From NCBI GenBank assembly GCA_946481495.1, contig CAMLNW010000020.1, positions 1 through 17,991 on the forward strand: 17,991 nt of DNA, written 5' to 3'. Origin of the DNA: an uncultured Actinomycetes bacterium. GTDB lineage: Bacteria > Actinomycetota > Thermoleophilia > Solirubrobacterales > Thermoleophilaceae. Below the pieces are notes generated by a model. It had not been told where the DNA came from. It was given only the letters and a program-made list of their open reading frames with translations, and did not search any database. Shown piece after piece: positions 8,294 through 15,613 of the stretch. Each line of letters starts with the position of its first letter. The first letter of the stretch is position 1. The translations under genes and the position numbers were made by a program.

Positions 8294-9756
8294 GCGACGG
8301 CGGTCGGTCGGCGGAGGAGCGTGAGCGCGCGCGGCTGGAGCGCGAGGCGCGGCGAGCGGCGAAGCGTGGCGAGGCGCCGATAGCCCCAGCACCGCCGGAG
8401 CGACCGGTCGTGCCTGACAAGCCGCCGGCGTCCGTGCCACCGCGGAAGGTAGCTCCAACGGCCCCGGCGTTCGTGGCGGATCCAACGCCCGCCCCGGTAG
8501 AGGCCGAGCCCGCACAGGTCGCGGCCGAAGCGCGACCGCCAGAGCCGCCGCTGCCGTTCGACGAGGCTGCGCCGCGCCGCACAGCCGGAGTCCCCGAGCG
8601 TGGCGCGCGCTCCGCGTCGGAGCGGCGGGCCGCGGCGCGGGAGTTCCTCCATGGCCGCCGTGGCGGCGGTGGCGGTCAGGACGGCGGACCGAAGCGCGGC
8701 AGCGCACCGGGACCGTCGCGCCGCCCGCGAGTCGCGATTGTCGCCGTTGTCGGCGGACTAGTGGTGCTGGCGGTCGCGTGGTTTCTGCTGTCGCTCTTCC
8801 AGCCGCTGAAGGGTGACGGCTCGAGTGACGTGTCGGTGACGATCCCGCGTGGGGCGAGCACGGGGGACATCGCCGACATCCTCGAGCAGAAGGGAGTGAT
8901 CTCGTCGGCGTTCTTCTTCCGGCTGCGGACGACGATGAGTGGCGATGGCGGCGACTTCAAGGCCGGCGAGATCCCGATGCGCGAGGACATGAACTACGGC
9001 GCGGCGATCGACGCGCTGACCGATCCGGCAAAGCCCGGCACGGTGACGATCACGATCCCCGAGGGCCTGTCGCGCCCCGAGATCGGGCGCCTGGTCGGCG
9101 ACTCGCTGCGCGGTGACTACATGAAGGCGTCGGTCAGCTCGCCACGGCTGAAGCCGGCGGCCTACGGCGGCAAGAACGCCAAGAACCTCGAGGGCTTCCT
9201 GTTCCCCGCGACCTACGAGCTGAAGCCCGGCCAGCCGGTCGGTGCGCTCGTCGACCGCCAGCTCGACACCTTCGAGCGTGAGCTGGCGAAGGTGGACCTC
9301 GACTACGCGAAGAGCAAGAACCTGACCGTCTACGACGTGCTGACGATCGCGTCGATGATCGACCGCGAGGCCCAGCTGCCGAAGGAGCGCGCGGTCGTCG
9401 CCTCGGTGATCTACAACCGGCTCAGCCAGGGGATCCCGCTTGGGATCGACGCGACGATCCGCTTCGCGACCGGAAACTGGAGTGAGCCGCTGAAGCAGTC
9501 CGAGCTGGCGATCGACTCCGGCTACAACACGCGCACCAACCAGGGGCTGCCGCCGGGGCCGATCGGCAATCCCGGCCTGGCGGCGATCGAGGCGGCCGCG
9601 CACCCAGCCAAGACCGACTACATCTACTACGTCGTCAAGCCGTGCGGCAACGGCGCGCACGCCTTCTCGTCGAGCGACGCCGAGTTCCAGCGCGACGTCG
9701 AGCGCTACAACGCCGAGCGCGCACGCCAGGGCGGCAACTCGCCGACCAACTGCTGA
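8290..9756 (+). CDS. mltG: Endolytic murein transglycosylase MltG (YceG-like)
   Basis: This 488-residue single-pass membrane protein is predicted to cut nascent glycan strands outside the membrane and release or end them. Residues 1-147 form a charged, Pro/Ala/Arg-rich cytoplasmic tail without a fold I recognise. One membrane helix spans about 148-170, and the YceG domain fills 180-475. Hallmarks are EGFLFPATYE (301-310), IASMIDREA with the likely catalytic Glu360, YNRLSQGIPLGIDATIRFA (375-393), NTRTNQGLPPGPIGNPG (413-429) and the end motif KTDYIYYVV. The N-terminal tail is longer than in E. coli MltG (340 residues in total), as is common in actinobacteria. The gene is translationally coupled: GTGA overlap with ruvX, and TGATG overlap with aroE. 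Confidence 0.93.
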   Translation: MSDGGRSAEERERARLEREARRAAKRGEAPIAPAPPERPVVPDKPPASVPPRKVAPTAPAFVADPTPAPVEAEPAQVAAEARPPEPPLPFDEAAPRRTAGVPERGARSASERRAAAREFLHGRRGGGGGQDGGPKRGSAPGPSRRPRVAIVAVVGGLVVLAVAWFLLSLFQPLKGDGSSDVSVTIPRGASTGDIADILEQKGVISSAFFFRLRTTMSGDGGDFKAGEIPMREDMNYGAAIDALTDPAKPGTVTITIPEGLSRPEIGRLVGDSLRGDYMKASVSSPRLKPAAYGGKNAKNLEGFLFPATYELKPGQPVGALVDRQLDTFERELAKVDLDYAKSKNLTVYDVLTIASMIDREAQLPKERAVVASVIYNRLSQGIPLGIDATIRFATGNWSEPLKQSELAIDSGYNTRTNQGLPPGPIGNPGLAAIEAAAHPAKTDYIYYVVKPCGNGAHAFSSSDAEFQRDVERYNAERARQGGNSPTNC

Positions 9757-10553
9757 TGGGTCCGACGATGCTCGGCGTGGCCGGCTGGCCGGTCGCGCAC
9801 AGCCGCTCACCGGCGATGTTCGCGCCGGCGCTCGCCGAGCTCGGCCTCGACTGGCACTACGTCCACCTGCCGCTGCCGCCAGAGCGCTTCGAGCAGACGG
9901 CGCGCGCGCTGCCAGGGTCGGGCTACCGCGGGATCAACGTGACGATCCCGCACAAGCGCGCGGCCCACGACCTCGCCGACGAGCTGACGCCGGCGGCTAG
10001 CGCGATCGGCGCCGTCAACACGCTCACCTACGAGGACGGGCGGATCGAGGGCGACAACACCGACGCCGGCGGCTTCCTCGACGCGCTCGGCGCCGATCCG
10101 GCGGGCTGGCGCTGCCTCGTGCTCGGCGCCGGGGGCTCGGCGCGAGCGGTCGTCTGGGCGCTGCGCGAGGCCGGAGCGGGGGAGGTGTCGATCTGGAACC
10201 GGACCGCGGAGCGGGCGGCGGCACTGGCCGGCGAGTTCGGCGTACGTCACGTGGCGGCGCCCGAGGCTGCGGAGCTGGTCGTCAACTGCACGTCCGTCGG
10301 CATAGAGGACCGAGGGGCGCAGATCGTCGCCCTGTCGGGCTTCTCGCTCGACTGGCTCCGCGAATCCCAGACTTTCTTCGATCTCACCTACGGTGACGGG
10401 GCGAGCGCGCTTGGGCGCTACGCCGCCGCGGGGGGCGCGCGTGTGGTCGACGGCCTCGAGATGCTCGTGCGCCAGGGCGCGCGCAGCCTGGAGCGGTGGA
10501 CCGGCCGGCAGGCGCCGCTCGAGGCGATGCGGGCTGGGGCGCGCGTCGGCTGA
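9756..10553 (+). CDS. aroE: Shikimate dehydrogenase
   Basis: This 265-residue cytoplasmic enzyme reduces 3-dehydroshikimate to shikimate with NADPH in aromatic amino acid synthesis. The substrate domain has SRSPAMF (16-22), NVTIPHK with catalytic Lys67, VNTL with Asn88, and GDNTDAGGF with catalytic Asp103. The nucleotide-binding domain has GAGGSARAVVWAL (124-136) and an NRT motif at the end of beta 2, the usual NADP-type signature. NCTSVG, DLTYGDG and the C-terminal DGLEMLVRQGARSLERWTG complete the family pattern. The ATG at 9756 shares its A with the mltG stop (TGATG), which decides the start; the longer reading back to 9642 only shadows mltG. It is the last gene before the pilus cluster, separated by 79 bases that carry a sigma-28-like promoter. 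Confidence 0.96.
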   Translation: MGPTMLGVAGWPVAHSRSPAMFAPALAELGLDWHYVHLPLPPERFEQTARALPGSGYRGINVTIPHKRAAHDLADELTPAASAIGAVNTLTYEDGRIEGDNTDAGGFLDALGADPAGWRCLVLGAGGSARAVVWALREAGAGEVSIWNRTAERAAALAGEFGVRHVAAPEAAELVVNCTSVGIEDRGAQIVALSGFSLDWLRESQTFFDLTYGDGASALGRYAAAGGARVVDGLEMLVRQGARSLERWTGRQAPLEAMRAGARVG

Positions 10554-10596
10554 CCGGTCGCAAACTCGCTCTGGCGCAAGCTTTCGCCCAGAAAAG

Positions 10597-10623
10597 TAAG
10601 GCTCGGCCGACCTCTTGCCGATA
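10597..10623 (+). promoter_or_regulatory. Sigma-28 (FliA/SigD/WhiG)-type promoter P1, thioredoxin-fold gene and pilB
   Basis: TAAG (10597-10600), a 16-base spacer and GCCGATA (10617-10623) match the sigma-28 pattern of TAAA, about 15 bases, GCCGATAA. Nine bases separate the heptamer from ATG 10633. The same geometry recurs before pilT and before the first prepilin gene. This promoter also rules out the in-frame TTG at 10615 as a start, because it lies inside the promoter. Confidence 0.7.
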
Positions 10624-10632
10624 CACGCCAGG

Positions 10633-11226
10633 ATGCCGGTTTCCCGTCCACTGCTGATCGTCCTCGTGGCGGCCGTTCTCGCTCTCGTCGGCTTCTACGC
10701 GACGCAGGGCGCGCGCGACGCCTCCTCGGGCGGTGGCGACGCCGCTGAGGTAGCTCCACCCCCAGCGCCGTCCTGCGATACGGCGCAGCCCACCGACGGC
10801 GCGCAGGCCTCGAAGCCGGAGATTGCCAAGTCGGAGACCGCCAAGCCGAAGGCCAGGCGTGCCGAGGCGCAGGCGCAGCAGGCCCGTGCCGAGGCACATC
10901 GAGCGGCAGAGGAGCGGCGCGGCATGCCGCTCGCCGTATCGCGTGCGCTGAACTCGCGCAAGATCGTCGTCCTGCTCTTCCGCGGCACCGACTCCGCTGA
11001 CGATCGTGCCGCTGCACGCGCCGTGGCCGGCCTGCGCGGCCAGCGTGGACTCGCCGTCTTCAGCGACCGCATCGGGAGGCTCGGCCGCTACCGCGCAGTG
11101 GTCGGCGACCTCGGCATCAGCCAGGCGCCGGCCGTCGTGATCGTCGACAGGGGGCGCGCCGCGCGAGTGGTGCAGGGATACGTCGACCCCGCGACGCTCG
11201 CCCAGGACGTCGCGGACGCACGATGA
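10633..11226 (+). CDS. Membrane-anchored thioredoxin-fold protein without a CxxC, first gene of the pilus cluster
   Basis: This 197-residue protein is of unknown function. An N-terminal membrane helix (about 6-23, LLIVLVAAVLALVGFYA) is followed by a Ser/Gly/Pro-rich stretch and an Ala/Glu/Lys/Arg-rich, probably helical region (about 60-98). The C-terminal 85 residues look like a thioredoxin fold. The strand KIVVLLF is followed by RGTDSADD where CxxC would be, then ISQAPAVVIVD with a probable cis-proline and VVQGYVDPATLAQDV. The redox motif is absent and the only cysteine (SCD, around residue 48) lies outside the fold, so it is probably a structural or binding domain rather than an oxidoreductase. 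ATG 10633 is chosen because the upstream TTG falls inside promoter P1. The stop overlaps the pilB start (ATGA), so the two are translationally coupled, suggesting a pilus role. Confidence 0.7.
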   Translation: MPVSRPLLIVLVAAVLALVGFYATQGARDASSGGGDAAEVAPPPAPSCDTAQPTDGAQASKPEIAKSETAKPKARRAEAQAQQARAEAHRAAEERRGMPLAVSRALNSRKIVVLLFRGTDSADDRAAARAVAGLRGQRGLAVFSDRIGRLGRYRAVVGDLGISQAPAVVIVDRGRAARVVQGYVDPATLAQDVADAR

Positions 11227-13229
11227 ACCCCAGCTTCGGCCGGCGGGGCTTCGGCTTCGGCGGCGGCTCGTCGGACGACGAGCGGCCCAAGCGCGACTCG
11301 CCTGACGCCCCGCCGCCCGCCACGCCACCGCCAGCCGTCACGCCGCCTCCGCCGGCCGTCACGCCTCCGCCAGCTGAGCCGCCGCCGATCGCCACGCAGT
11401 CGCCTGCCGACCCGCCACCCAACGTCCCGCCGTCCCCGACGCCTTCGCCCGCGGGCGGACCGCCTGCGCCATCCGGCGTCTCCTACATCCGGCCGGTGCC
11501 CGAGCCGATCCAGACAGCGACGGCTCCAGAGCTGGACCACGGCGACGGGCTCACACCGCCCCGCCAGCCAAGCGCGCGTGGGCGCTTCATGTCGGACGTT
11601 GTCGTCGAGCTGGGCTTCGTCGCACGCGAGCCGGTCGAGACAGCCGTCGAGGAGGCGCGCGTCTCCGGCCGCACGAGCGAGCAGGTACTGGTCGAGCGTG
11701 GACTGATCAGCACCGACCAGCTTGCGCGCGCGACGGCCGAGCGGTTCGGCCTCCACCATGTCGACCTCAACATCTACAAGGCCGATCTCGGCGCCACGAA
11801 CCTGATTCCGCCGTCAGCTGCCCGCCGCTACGGCGCCGTTCCGATCGGCTTCGACGAGGGCAAGCTGCTGGTCGCGATGGCCGATCCGTCGAACGTCCTG
11901 GCGCTCGACGACATGAAGCTGCTGACCGGCCACGAGTTGCGGCCGGTCGTCGCGTCGCCTGACGACATCGCGTCGCTGATCTCGCGCATGAGCCGCCTCG
12001 ACGACGCTGTCGCCGAGGCGGTCGAGGAGGAGGACGAGCAGGCCGAGGCGGCCGTCACCGACATCCGCGAGTCGGCCGAGGATGCGCCGGTCATCAAGCT
12101 CGTCAACTCGGTGATCGCCCAGGCGGTCGACGAGGGAGCCTCCGACGTCCACTTCGAGCCCGACGGCCGCGACATGCGCGTCCGCTTCCGGATCGACGGC
12201 GTACTCAGCGAGACGACGTCGATCCCGCGGCGAATGGTCGCCGGCGTGGTGTCGCGCGTGAAGATCATGGCCGACCTGGACATCTCCGAGCGGCGCGTTC
12301 CCCAGGACGGCCGCGTCGGCCTGAAGGTCGAGGGTCACTCGGTCGACATCCGCGTCGTAACGATGCCGTCGGTGCACGGCGAGGGCATCGTGATGCGCCT
12401 GCTCGACAAGGAGCAGGCGCTGATGACGCTCGACAAGCTCGGCATGTCCGGTGAGCCGCACGACCGCTTCGACAAGGCGTTTCGCCAGGCCTATGGGGCC
12501 GTTCTGGTCACCGGGCCGACCGGCTCGGGCAAGTCGACGACGCTCTACGCCGCGCTGAATGCGATCAACTCGATCGACAAGAACATCATCACGATCGAGG
12601 ACCCGGTCGAGTACCAGATGCCGGGGATCAACCAGCTTCAGGTCAACCACAAGGCTGGGCTCACCTTCGCCCGCGGACTGCGCTCGATGTTGCGCGCGGA
12701 CCCCGACGTGATCATGGTCGGCGAGATCCGCGACGCCGAGACGGCGCGGATCGCGGTCGAGTCGGCGCTGACCGGCCACCTCGTGCTCTCCACGCTGCAC
12801 ACCAACGACGCAGCGTCGGCGATCACCCGCCTCACGGAGATGGGCATCGAGCCATTCCTGACGTCCTCGGCGGTCGACTGCGTCGTCGCCCAACGGCTCA
12901 CGCGACGGCTCTGCCCGAGCTGCAAGCGGCGGACGATGCTCAGCGTCGAGGCGCTGCGCGAGGCGGATTTCCACGCCGCCTTCGACGTCGAGGCCTACGA
13001 GCCGGTCGGCTGCGGCCGCTGCGGCGGGACCGGGTTCAAGGGGCGCGTCGGGCTCTACGAGGTGATGTCGATCAGCGACGAGATCCGCGACCTCGCAATC
13101 AAGCGTGCCGCCGCCGACGAGATCATGGACGTAGCGGTGCAGCAGGGAATGCGTCCGCTGCGTGACGACGGGCTCGACAAGGTCAAGCAGGGGCTGACGT
13201 CGATCGCCGAGGTGACGCGGGTGTGTTAG
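11223..13229 (+). CDS. pilB: Type IV pilus assembly ATPase PilB (GspE family)
   Basis: This 668-residue hexameric motor ATPase would drive pilin polymerisation at the cytoplasmic face. Order of parts: a Gly/Asp N-terminus; a proline-rich, probably disordered region (27-95); an MshEN/GspE-N domain (about 118-260); an acidic linker; then the ATPase. Walker A is GPTGSGKS at 431-438, the Asp box includes ITIEDPVEY, Walker B is DPDVIMVGEIRD, and the His box is LSTLHTNDAASA. A four-cysteine zinc site is formed by CPSC (564, 567) and CGRC (597, 600), typical of PilB/GspE and absent from PilT. MshEN domains can bind cyclic di-GMP; VERGLISTDQLARATAE fits the second repeat loosely, so binding is uncertain. 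The start overlaps the thioredoxin-fold gene stop (ATGA). The proline-rich insert is unusual. Confidence 0.95.
   Translation: MNPSFGRRGFGFGGGSSDDERPKRDSPDAPPPATPPPAVTPPPPAVTPPPAEPPPIATQSPADPPPNVPPSPTPSPAGGPPAPSGVSYIRPVPEPIQTATAPELDHGDGLTPPRQPSARGRFMSDVVVELGFVAREPVETAVEEARVSGRTSEQVLVERGLISTDQLARATAERFGLHHVDLNIYKADLGATNLIPPSAARRYGAVPIGFDEGKLLVAMADPSNVLALDDMKLLTGHELRPVVASPDDIASLISRMSRLDDAVAEAVEEEDEQAEAAVTDIRESAEDAPVIKLVNSVIAQAVDEGASDVHFEPDGRDMRVRFRIDGVLSETTSIPRRMVAGVVSRVKIMADLDISERRVPQDGRVGLKVEGHSVDIRVVTMPSVHGEGIVMRLLDKEQALMTLDKLGMSGEPHDRFDKAFRQAYGAVLVTGPTGSGKSTTLYAALNAINSIDKNIITIEDPVEYQMPGINQLQVNHKAGLTFARGLRSMLRADPDVIMVGEIRDAETARIAVESALTGHLVLSTLHTNDAASAITRLTEMGIEPFLTSSAVDCVVAQRLTRRLCPSCKRRTMLSVEALREADFHAAFDVEAYEPVGCGRCGGTGFKGRVGLYEVMSISDEIRDLAIKRAAADEIMDVAVQQGMRPLRDDGLDKVKQGLTSIAEVTRVC
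11334..11365 (+). repeat. 21-base tandem repeat in the PilB proline-rich region
   Basis: GCCGTCACGCC occurs at 11334-11344 and again at 11355-11365, a 21-base period encoding two copies of an AVTPPPP-like heptad. The surrounding codons are a looser proline-rich extension, suggesting growth by short duplications. Confidence 0.55.
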
Positions 13230-13239
13230 CGCCCAGCGC

Positions 13240-13266
13240 TCAGGTCATCCGCTACCGCTGCCGATA
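13240..13266 (+). promoter_or_regulatory. Sigma-28-type promoter P2, pilT-pilC
   Basis: TCAG (13240-13243), 16 bases and GCCGATA (13260-13266) are followed by 9 bases and ATG 13276. It fills the short gap between pilB and pilT and shares CATCCG at the same spacer position with P3. There is no Shine-Dalgarno before pilT, in keeping with a leaderless transcript. Confidence 0.7.
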
Positions 13267-13275
13267 GGACGAGCC

Positions 13276-14349
13276 ATGGACTTCGACTTCGCCGACGTGC
13301 TGATCGAGGTTATGGAGCGCAACGCCTCCGACCTCCACCTGACCACTGGATCGCCGCCGATGGTTCGCCAGCGCGGCAAGCTGACCCCGCTCGACTACCC
13401 GGTCCTCGACGCCGCGACGGTCCGCGAGGTCGTGTACTCGATCCTCACCAACGACCAGCGCCAGAAGCTCGAGACCGAGTGGCAGATCGATCTTGCCTAC
13501 GCGATCCCCGGCCGCGCCCGCTTCCGCGTCAACGCCTACTTCCAGCGCGCCTCGCTCAGCGCGGCGCTGCGCCTGATCCCGCAGGAGATGCCGCGGCTCG
13601 ACGATCTCGGCCTGCCGGCGACGCTGCGCGACTTCACCAAGAAGCCGCGCGGCTTCGTGCTCGTGACGGGCACGACCGGCTCCGGCAAGTCGACGACGCT
13701 CGCCTCGATGATCGACCTGATCAACGACGAGCGGGACGAGCACATCATGACGATCGAGGACCCGATCGAGTTCCTGCACAAGCACAAGCGCTGCATCGTC
13801 AACCAGCGTGAGATCGGCGCCGACGCCCAGGACTTCTCGCTCGCCCTCAAGGCGGCGTTGCGCCAGGACCCCGACGTGATCCTCGTCGGCGAGATGCGCG
13901 ACCTCGAGACGATCTCGACCGCGCTGACCGCTGCCGAGACCGGCCACCTCGTGTTCGCGACCCTGCACACCCAGGACACCGCTCAGACGATCGACCGGAT
14001 CGTCGACGTCTTCCCGCCCGCACAGCAGCATCAGGTGCGGATGCAGCTCTCGGTAGCGCTGCAGGGGATCGTCACCCAGCAGCTGTTGCCGACCGCCGAC
14101 GGGCTGGGGCGGGTCTGTGCCTGCGAGGTGCTGGTGCCGACCAACGCGGTGCGCAACCTGATCCGCGAGGGCAAGACACACCAGATCCACTCCGCGCTGC
14201 AGACCGGCGCGACACACGGCATGCAGACGATGGACGCTTCGCTGGTCGACTTGGTGCGCAAGGGCAAGATCACGCGTGAGCTTGCAGAGTCGCGCTCGAC
14301 ATCCCCAGAGGAGTTGCGGCGGCTGATGGGGACCGTCCAGGCGGCATAG
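13276..14349 (+). CDS. pilT: Type IV pilus retraction ATPase PilT
   Basis: This 357-residue cytoplasmic hexameric ATPase would depolymerise the pilus and so power twitching, adhesion control or DNA uptake. The N-terminal PAS-like domain includes NASDLHLTTGSPPM and a FRVNAYFQR strand. Walker A is GTTGSGKS at 132-139, the Asp box MTIEDPIEF, Walker B DPDVILVGEMRD and the His box FATLHTQDTAQTIDRI. The PilT hallmark AIRNLIRE appears as AVRNLIREGK at 291-300. There is no four-cysteine zinc site, which separates it from the PilB upstream. Its length matches the family. The gene begins 46 bases after the pilB stop behind promoter P2 and ends 3 bases before pilC, so pilT and pilC form one unit. Confidence 0.96.
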   Translation: MDFDFADVLIEVMERNASDLHLTTGSPPMVRQRGKLTPLDYPVLDAATVREVVYSILTNDQRQKLETEWQIDLAYAIPGRARFRVNAYFQRASLSAALRLIPQEMPRLDDLGLPATLRDFTKKPRGFVLVTGTTGSGKSTTLASMIDLINDERDEHIMTIEDPIEFLHKHKRCIVNQREIGADAQDFSLALKAALRQDPDVILVGEMRDLETISTALTAAETGHLVFATLHTQDTAQTIDRIVDVFPPAQQHQVRMQLSVALQGIVTQQLLPTADGLGRVCACEVLVPTNAVRNLIREGKTHQIHSALQTGATHGMQTMDASLVDLVRKGKITRELAESRSTSPEELRRLMGTVQAA

Positions 14350-14352
14350 GGC

Positions 14353-15567
14353 ATGGCCACCTTCGCGTTCAAAGCGCTCGATGTTGCGGGCATCCCAACT
14401 CGCGGCGAGGTCGAGGCCGACGACAAGCAGGTCGTCGCCTCACAGCTGCGCTCGCGTGGGTTGACGGTCCTCGACATCGCGGAGCAGAAGCCGACCGACG
14501 TCGGCGACATCTTCGCCCGCTTCAAGAAGGTCAAGGCTGAGGACCTGACGGTCGCCACGCGCCAGCTGTCGACGATGGTCTCGTCCGGCATGACGCTGCT
14601 GCGCTCCTTCTACGTACTGGAGGAGCAGACCGAGAACGACAAGCTGCGCGACACCTTCACCGCGGTGCGCAAGGACGTCGAGGCCGGCCTGTCGCTGTCG
14701 TCGGCGCTGGCGCGCCATCCAGACGTCTTCAATGACCTCTACATCGCGATGGTGACGGCGGGCGAGAGCGGCGGCATCCTCGAGTCGACGCTGCTGCGCG
14801 TCGCCGACCAGCTCGAGAAGGACGACGCGCTGCGGCGCCAGATCAAGGCGGCGATGATCTATCCCGCGCTGATCGCGAGCTTCGCCGGCATCGTGCTGAT
14901 CGCGCTCGTCACCTTCCTGGTGCCGGTGTTCGAGAAGATCTTCAGCGACTTCGGTGGCGATTTGCCGCCGATCACCAAGTTCACCGTCTGGTTGTCGCAC
15001 ATGTTCACCCAGCGCTGGTACGTGTTGATCGTGGTCGCGGTCGCCGTCGTCTGGGCCTTCCGAAAGTGGAAGAACAGCGAGCGCGGGCGCATCCAGTGGG
15101 ACACGATGAAGCTCAAGACGCCGATGAAGATCGGCGACATCGTCCAGAAGGTCGCGTTGGCGCGCTTCTCGCGGACCTTCTCCGGACTCGTGGCCGCGGG
15201 CGTGCCGATGCTCGAGGCGATCGAGATCACCGGGCGCACGTCCGGCAACAAGGTCGTCGAGATGGCGATGGACGACGTCGAGAAGTCGGTCAAGAAGGGC
15301 GGCACGCTGGCCGCCCCGATGCGCGCAGCGCCGGCCGCCTTCCCGATCATGGTCACCCAGATGATCGGCGTCGGCGAGGAGACAGGCGCGCTCGAGCAGA
15401 TGCTCGCGAAGATCGCCGACTTCTACGAGGACCAGGTTGCGGCGTCGTTGAAGGCGTTGACCTCGATCCTCGAGCCGATCATGATCATGATGGTCGGCGC
15501 GATCGTCGGCTTCATCGTGATCGCGATGTACCTGCCGATGTTCCAGGTCTACGACCAGATCCGCTAG
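14353..15567 (+). CDS. pilC: Type IV pilus inner-membrane platform protein PilC (GspF family)
   Basis: This 404-residue polytopic membrane protein connects the PilB and PilT motors to the growing pilus. The N-terminal stretch (FAFKALDVAGIPTRGEVEA, 4-22) is the usual GspF start. Two repeated T2SF domains lie at about 69-191 and 271-393; the first contains GMTLLRSFYVLEEQ, and the second GVPMLEAIEITGR then VGEETGALEQML. Three membrane helices are predicted near 172-192, 221-237 and 375-396. Length and layout are normal. The start is 3 bases after the pilT stop with no room for a separate promoter, so it depends on P2. Confidence 0.95.
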   Translation: MATFAFKALDVAGIPTRGEVEADDKQVVASQLRSRGLTVLDIAEQKPTDVGDIFARFKKVKAEDLTVATRQLSTMVSSGMTLLRSFYVLEEQTENDKLRDTFTAVRKDVEAGLSLSSALARHPDVFNDLYIAMVTAGESGGILESTLLRVADQLEKDDALRRQIKAAMIYPALIASFAGIVLIALVTFLVPVFEKIFSDFGGDLPPITKFTVWLSHMFTQRWYVLIVVAVAVVWAFRKWKNSERGRIQWDTMKLKTPMKIGDIVQKVALARFSRTFSGLVAAGVPMLEAIEITGRTSGNKVVEMAMDDVEKSVKKGGTLAAPMRAAPAAFPIMVTQMIGVGEETGALEQMLAKIADFYEDQVAASLKALTSILEPIMIMMVGAIVGFIVIAMYLPMFQVYDQIR

Positions 15568-15577
15568 GCAGACAGGC

Positions 15578-15604
15578 TCAAGACATCCGACATCGCAGCC
15601 GATA
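15578..15604 (+). promoter_or_regulatory. Sigma-28-type promoter P3, prepilin genes
   Basis: TCAA (15578-15581), 16 bases and GCCGATA (15598-15604) are followed by 9 bases and ATG 15614. Element spacing is identical to P1 and P2. It would drive the prepilin genes, which overlap one another to the end of the window. Confidence 0.7.
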
Positions 15605-15613
15605 CCGGTTGCG

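Noticed and set aside
8376..8382. A fourth GCCGATA heptamer on the plus strand.
   Set aside because: It lies inside mltG, has GCGG rather than TMAR at the -35 position, and has no gene start after it.
10571..10591. Imperfect hairpin after aroE (CTGGCG with CGCCCAG) as a terminator.
   Set aside because: It is followed by AAAAG rather than a T-run, with a bulged stem; not supported as an intrinsic terminator on the plus strand.
10615..10617. TTG as the start of the thioredoxin-fold gene (six extra residues).
   Set aside because: It lies within promoter P1 and overlaps the GCCGATA element; ATG 10633 shares the 9-base spacing of the other two promoters.
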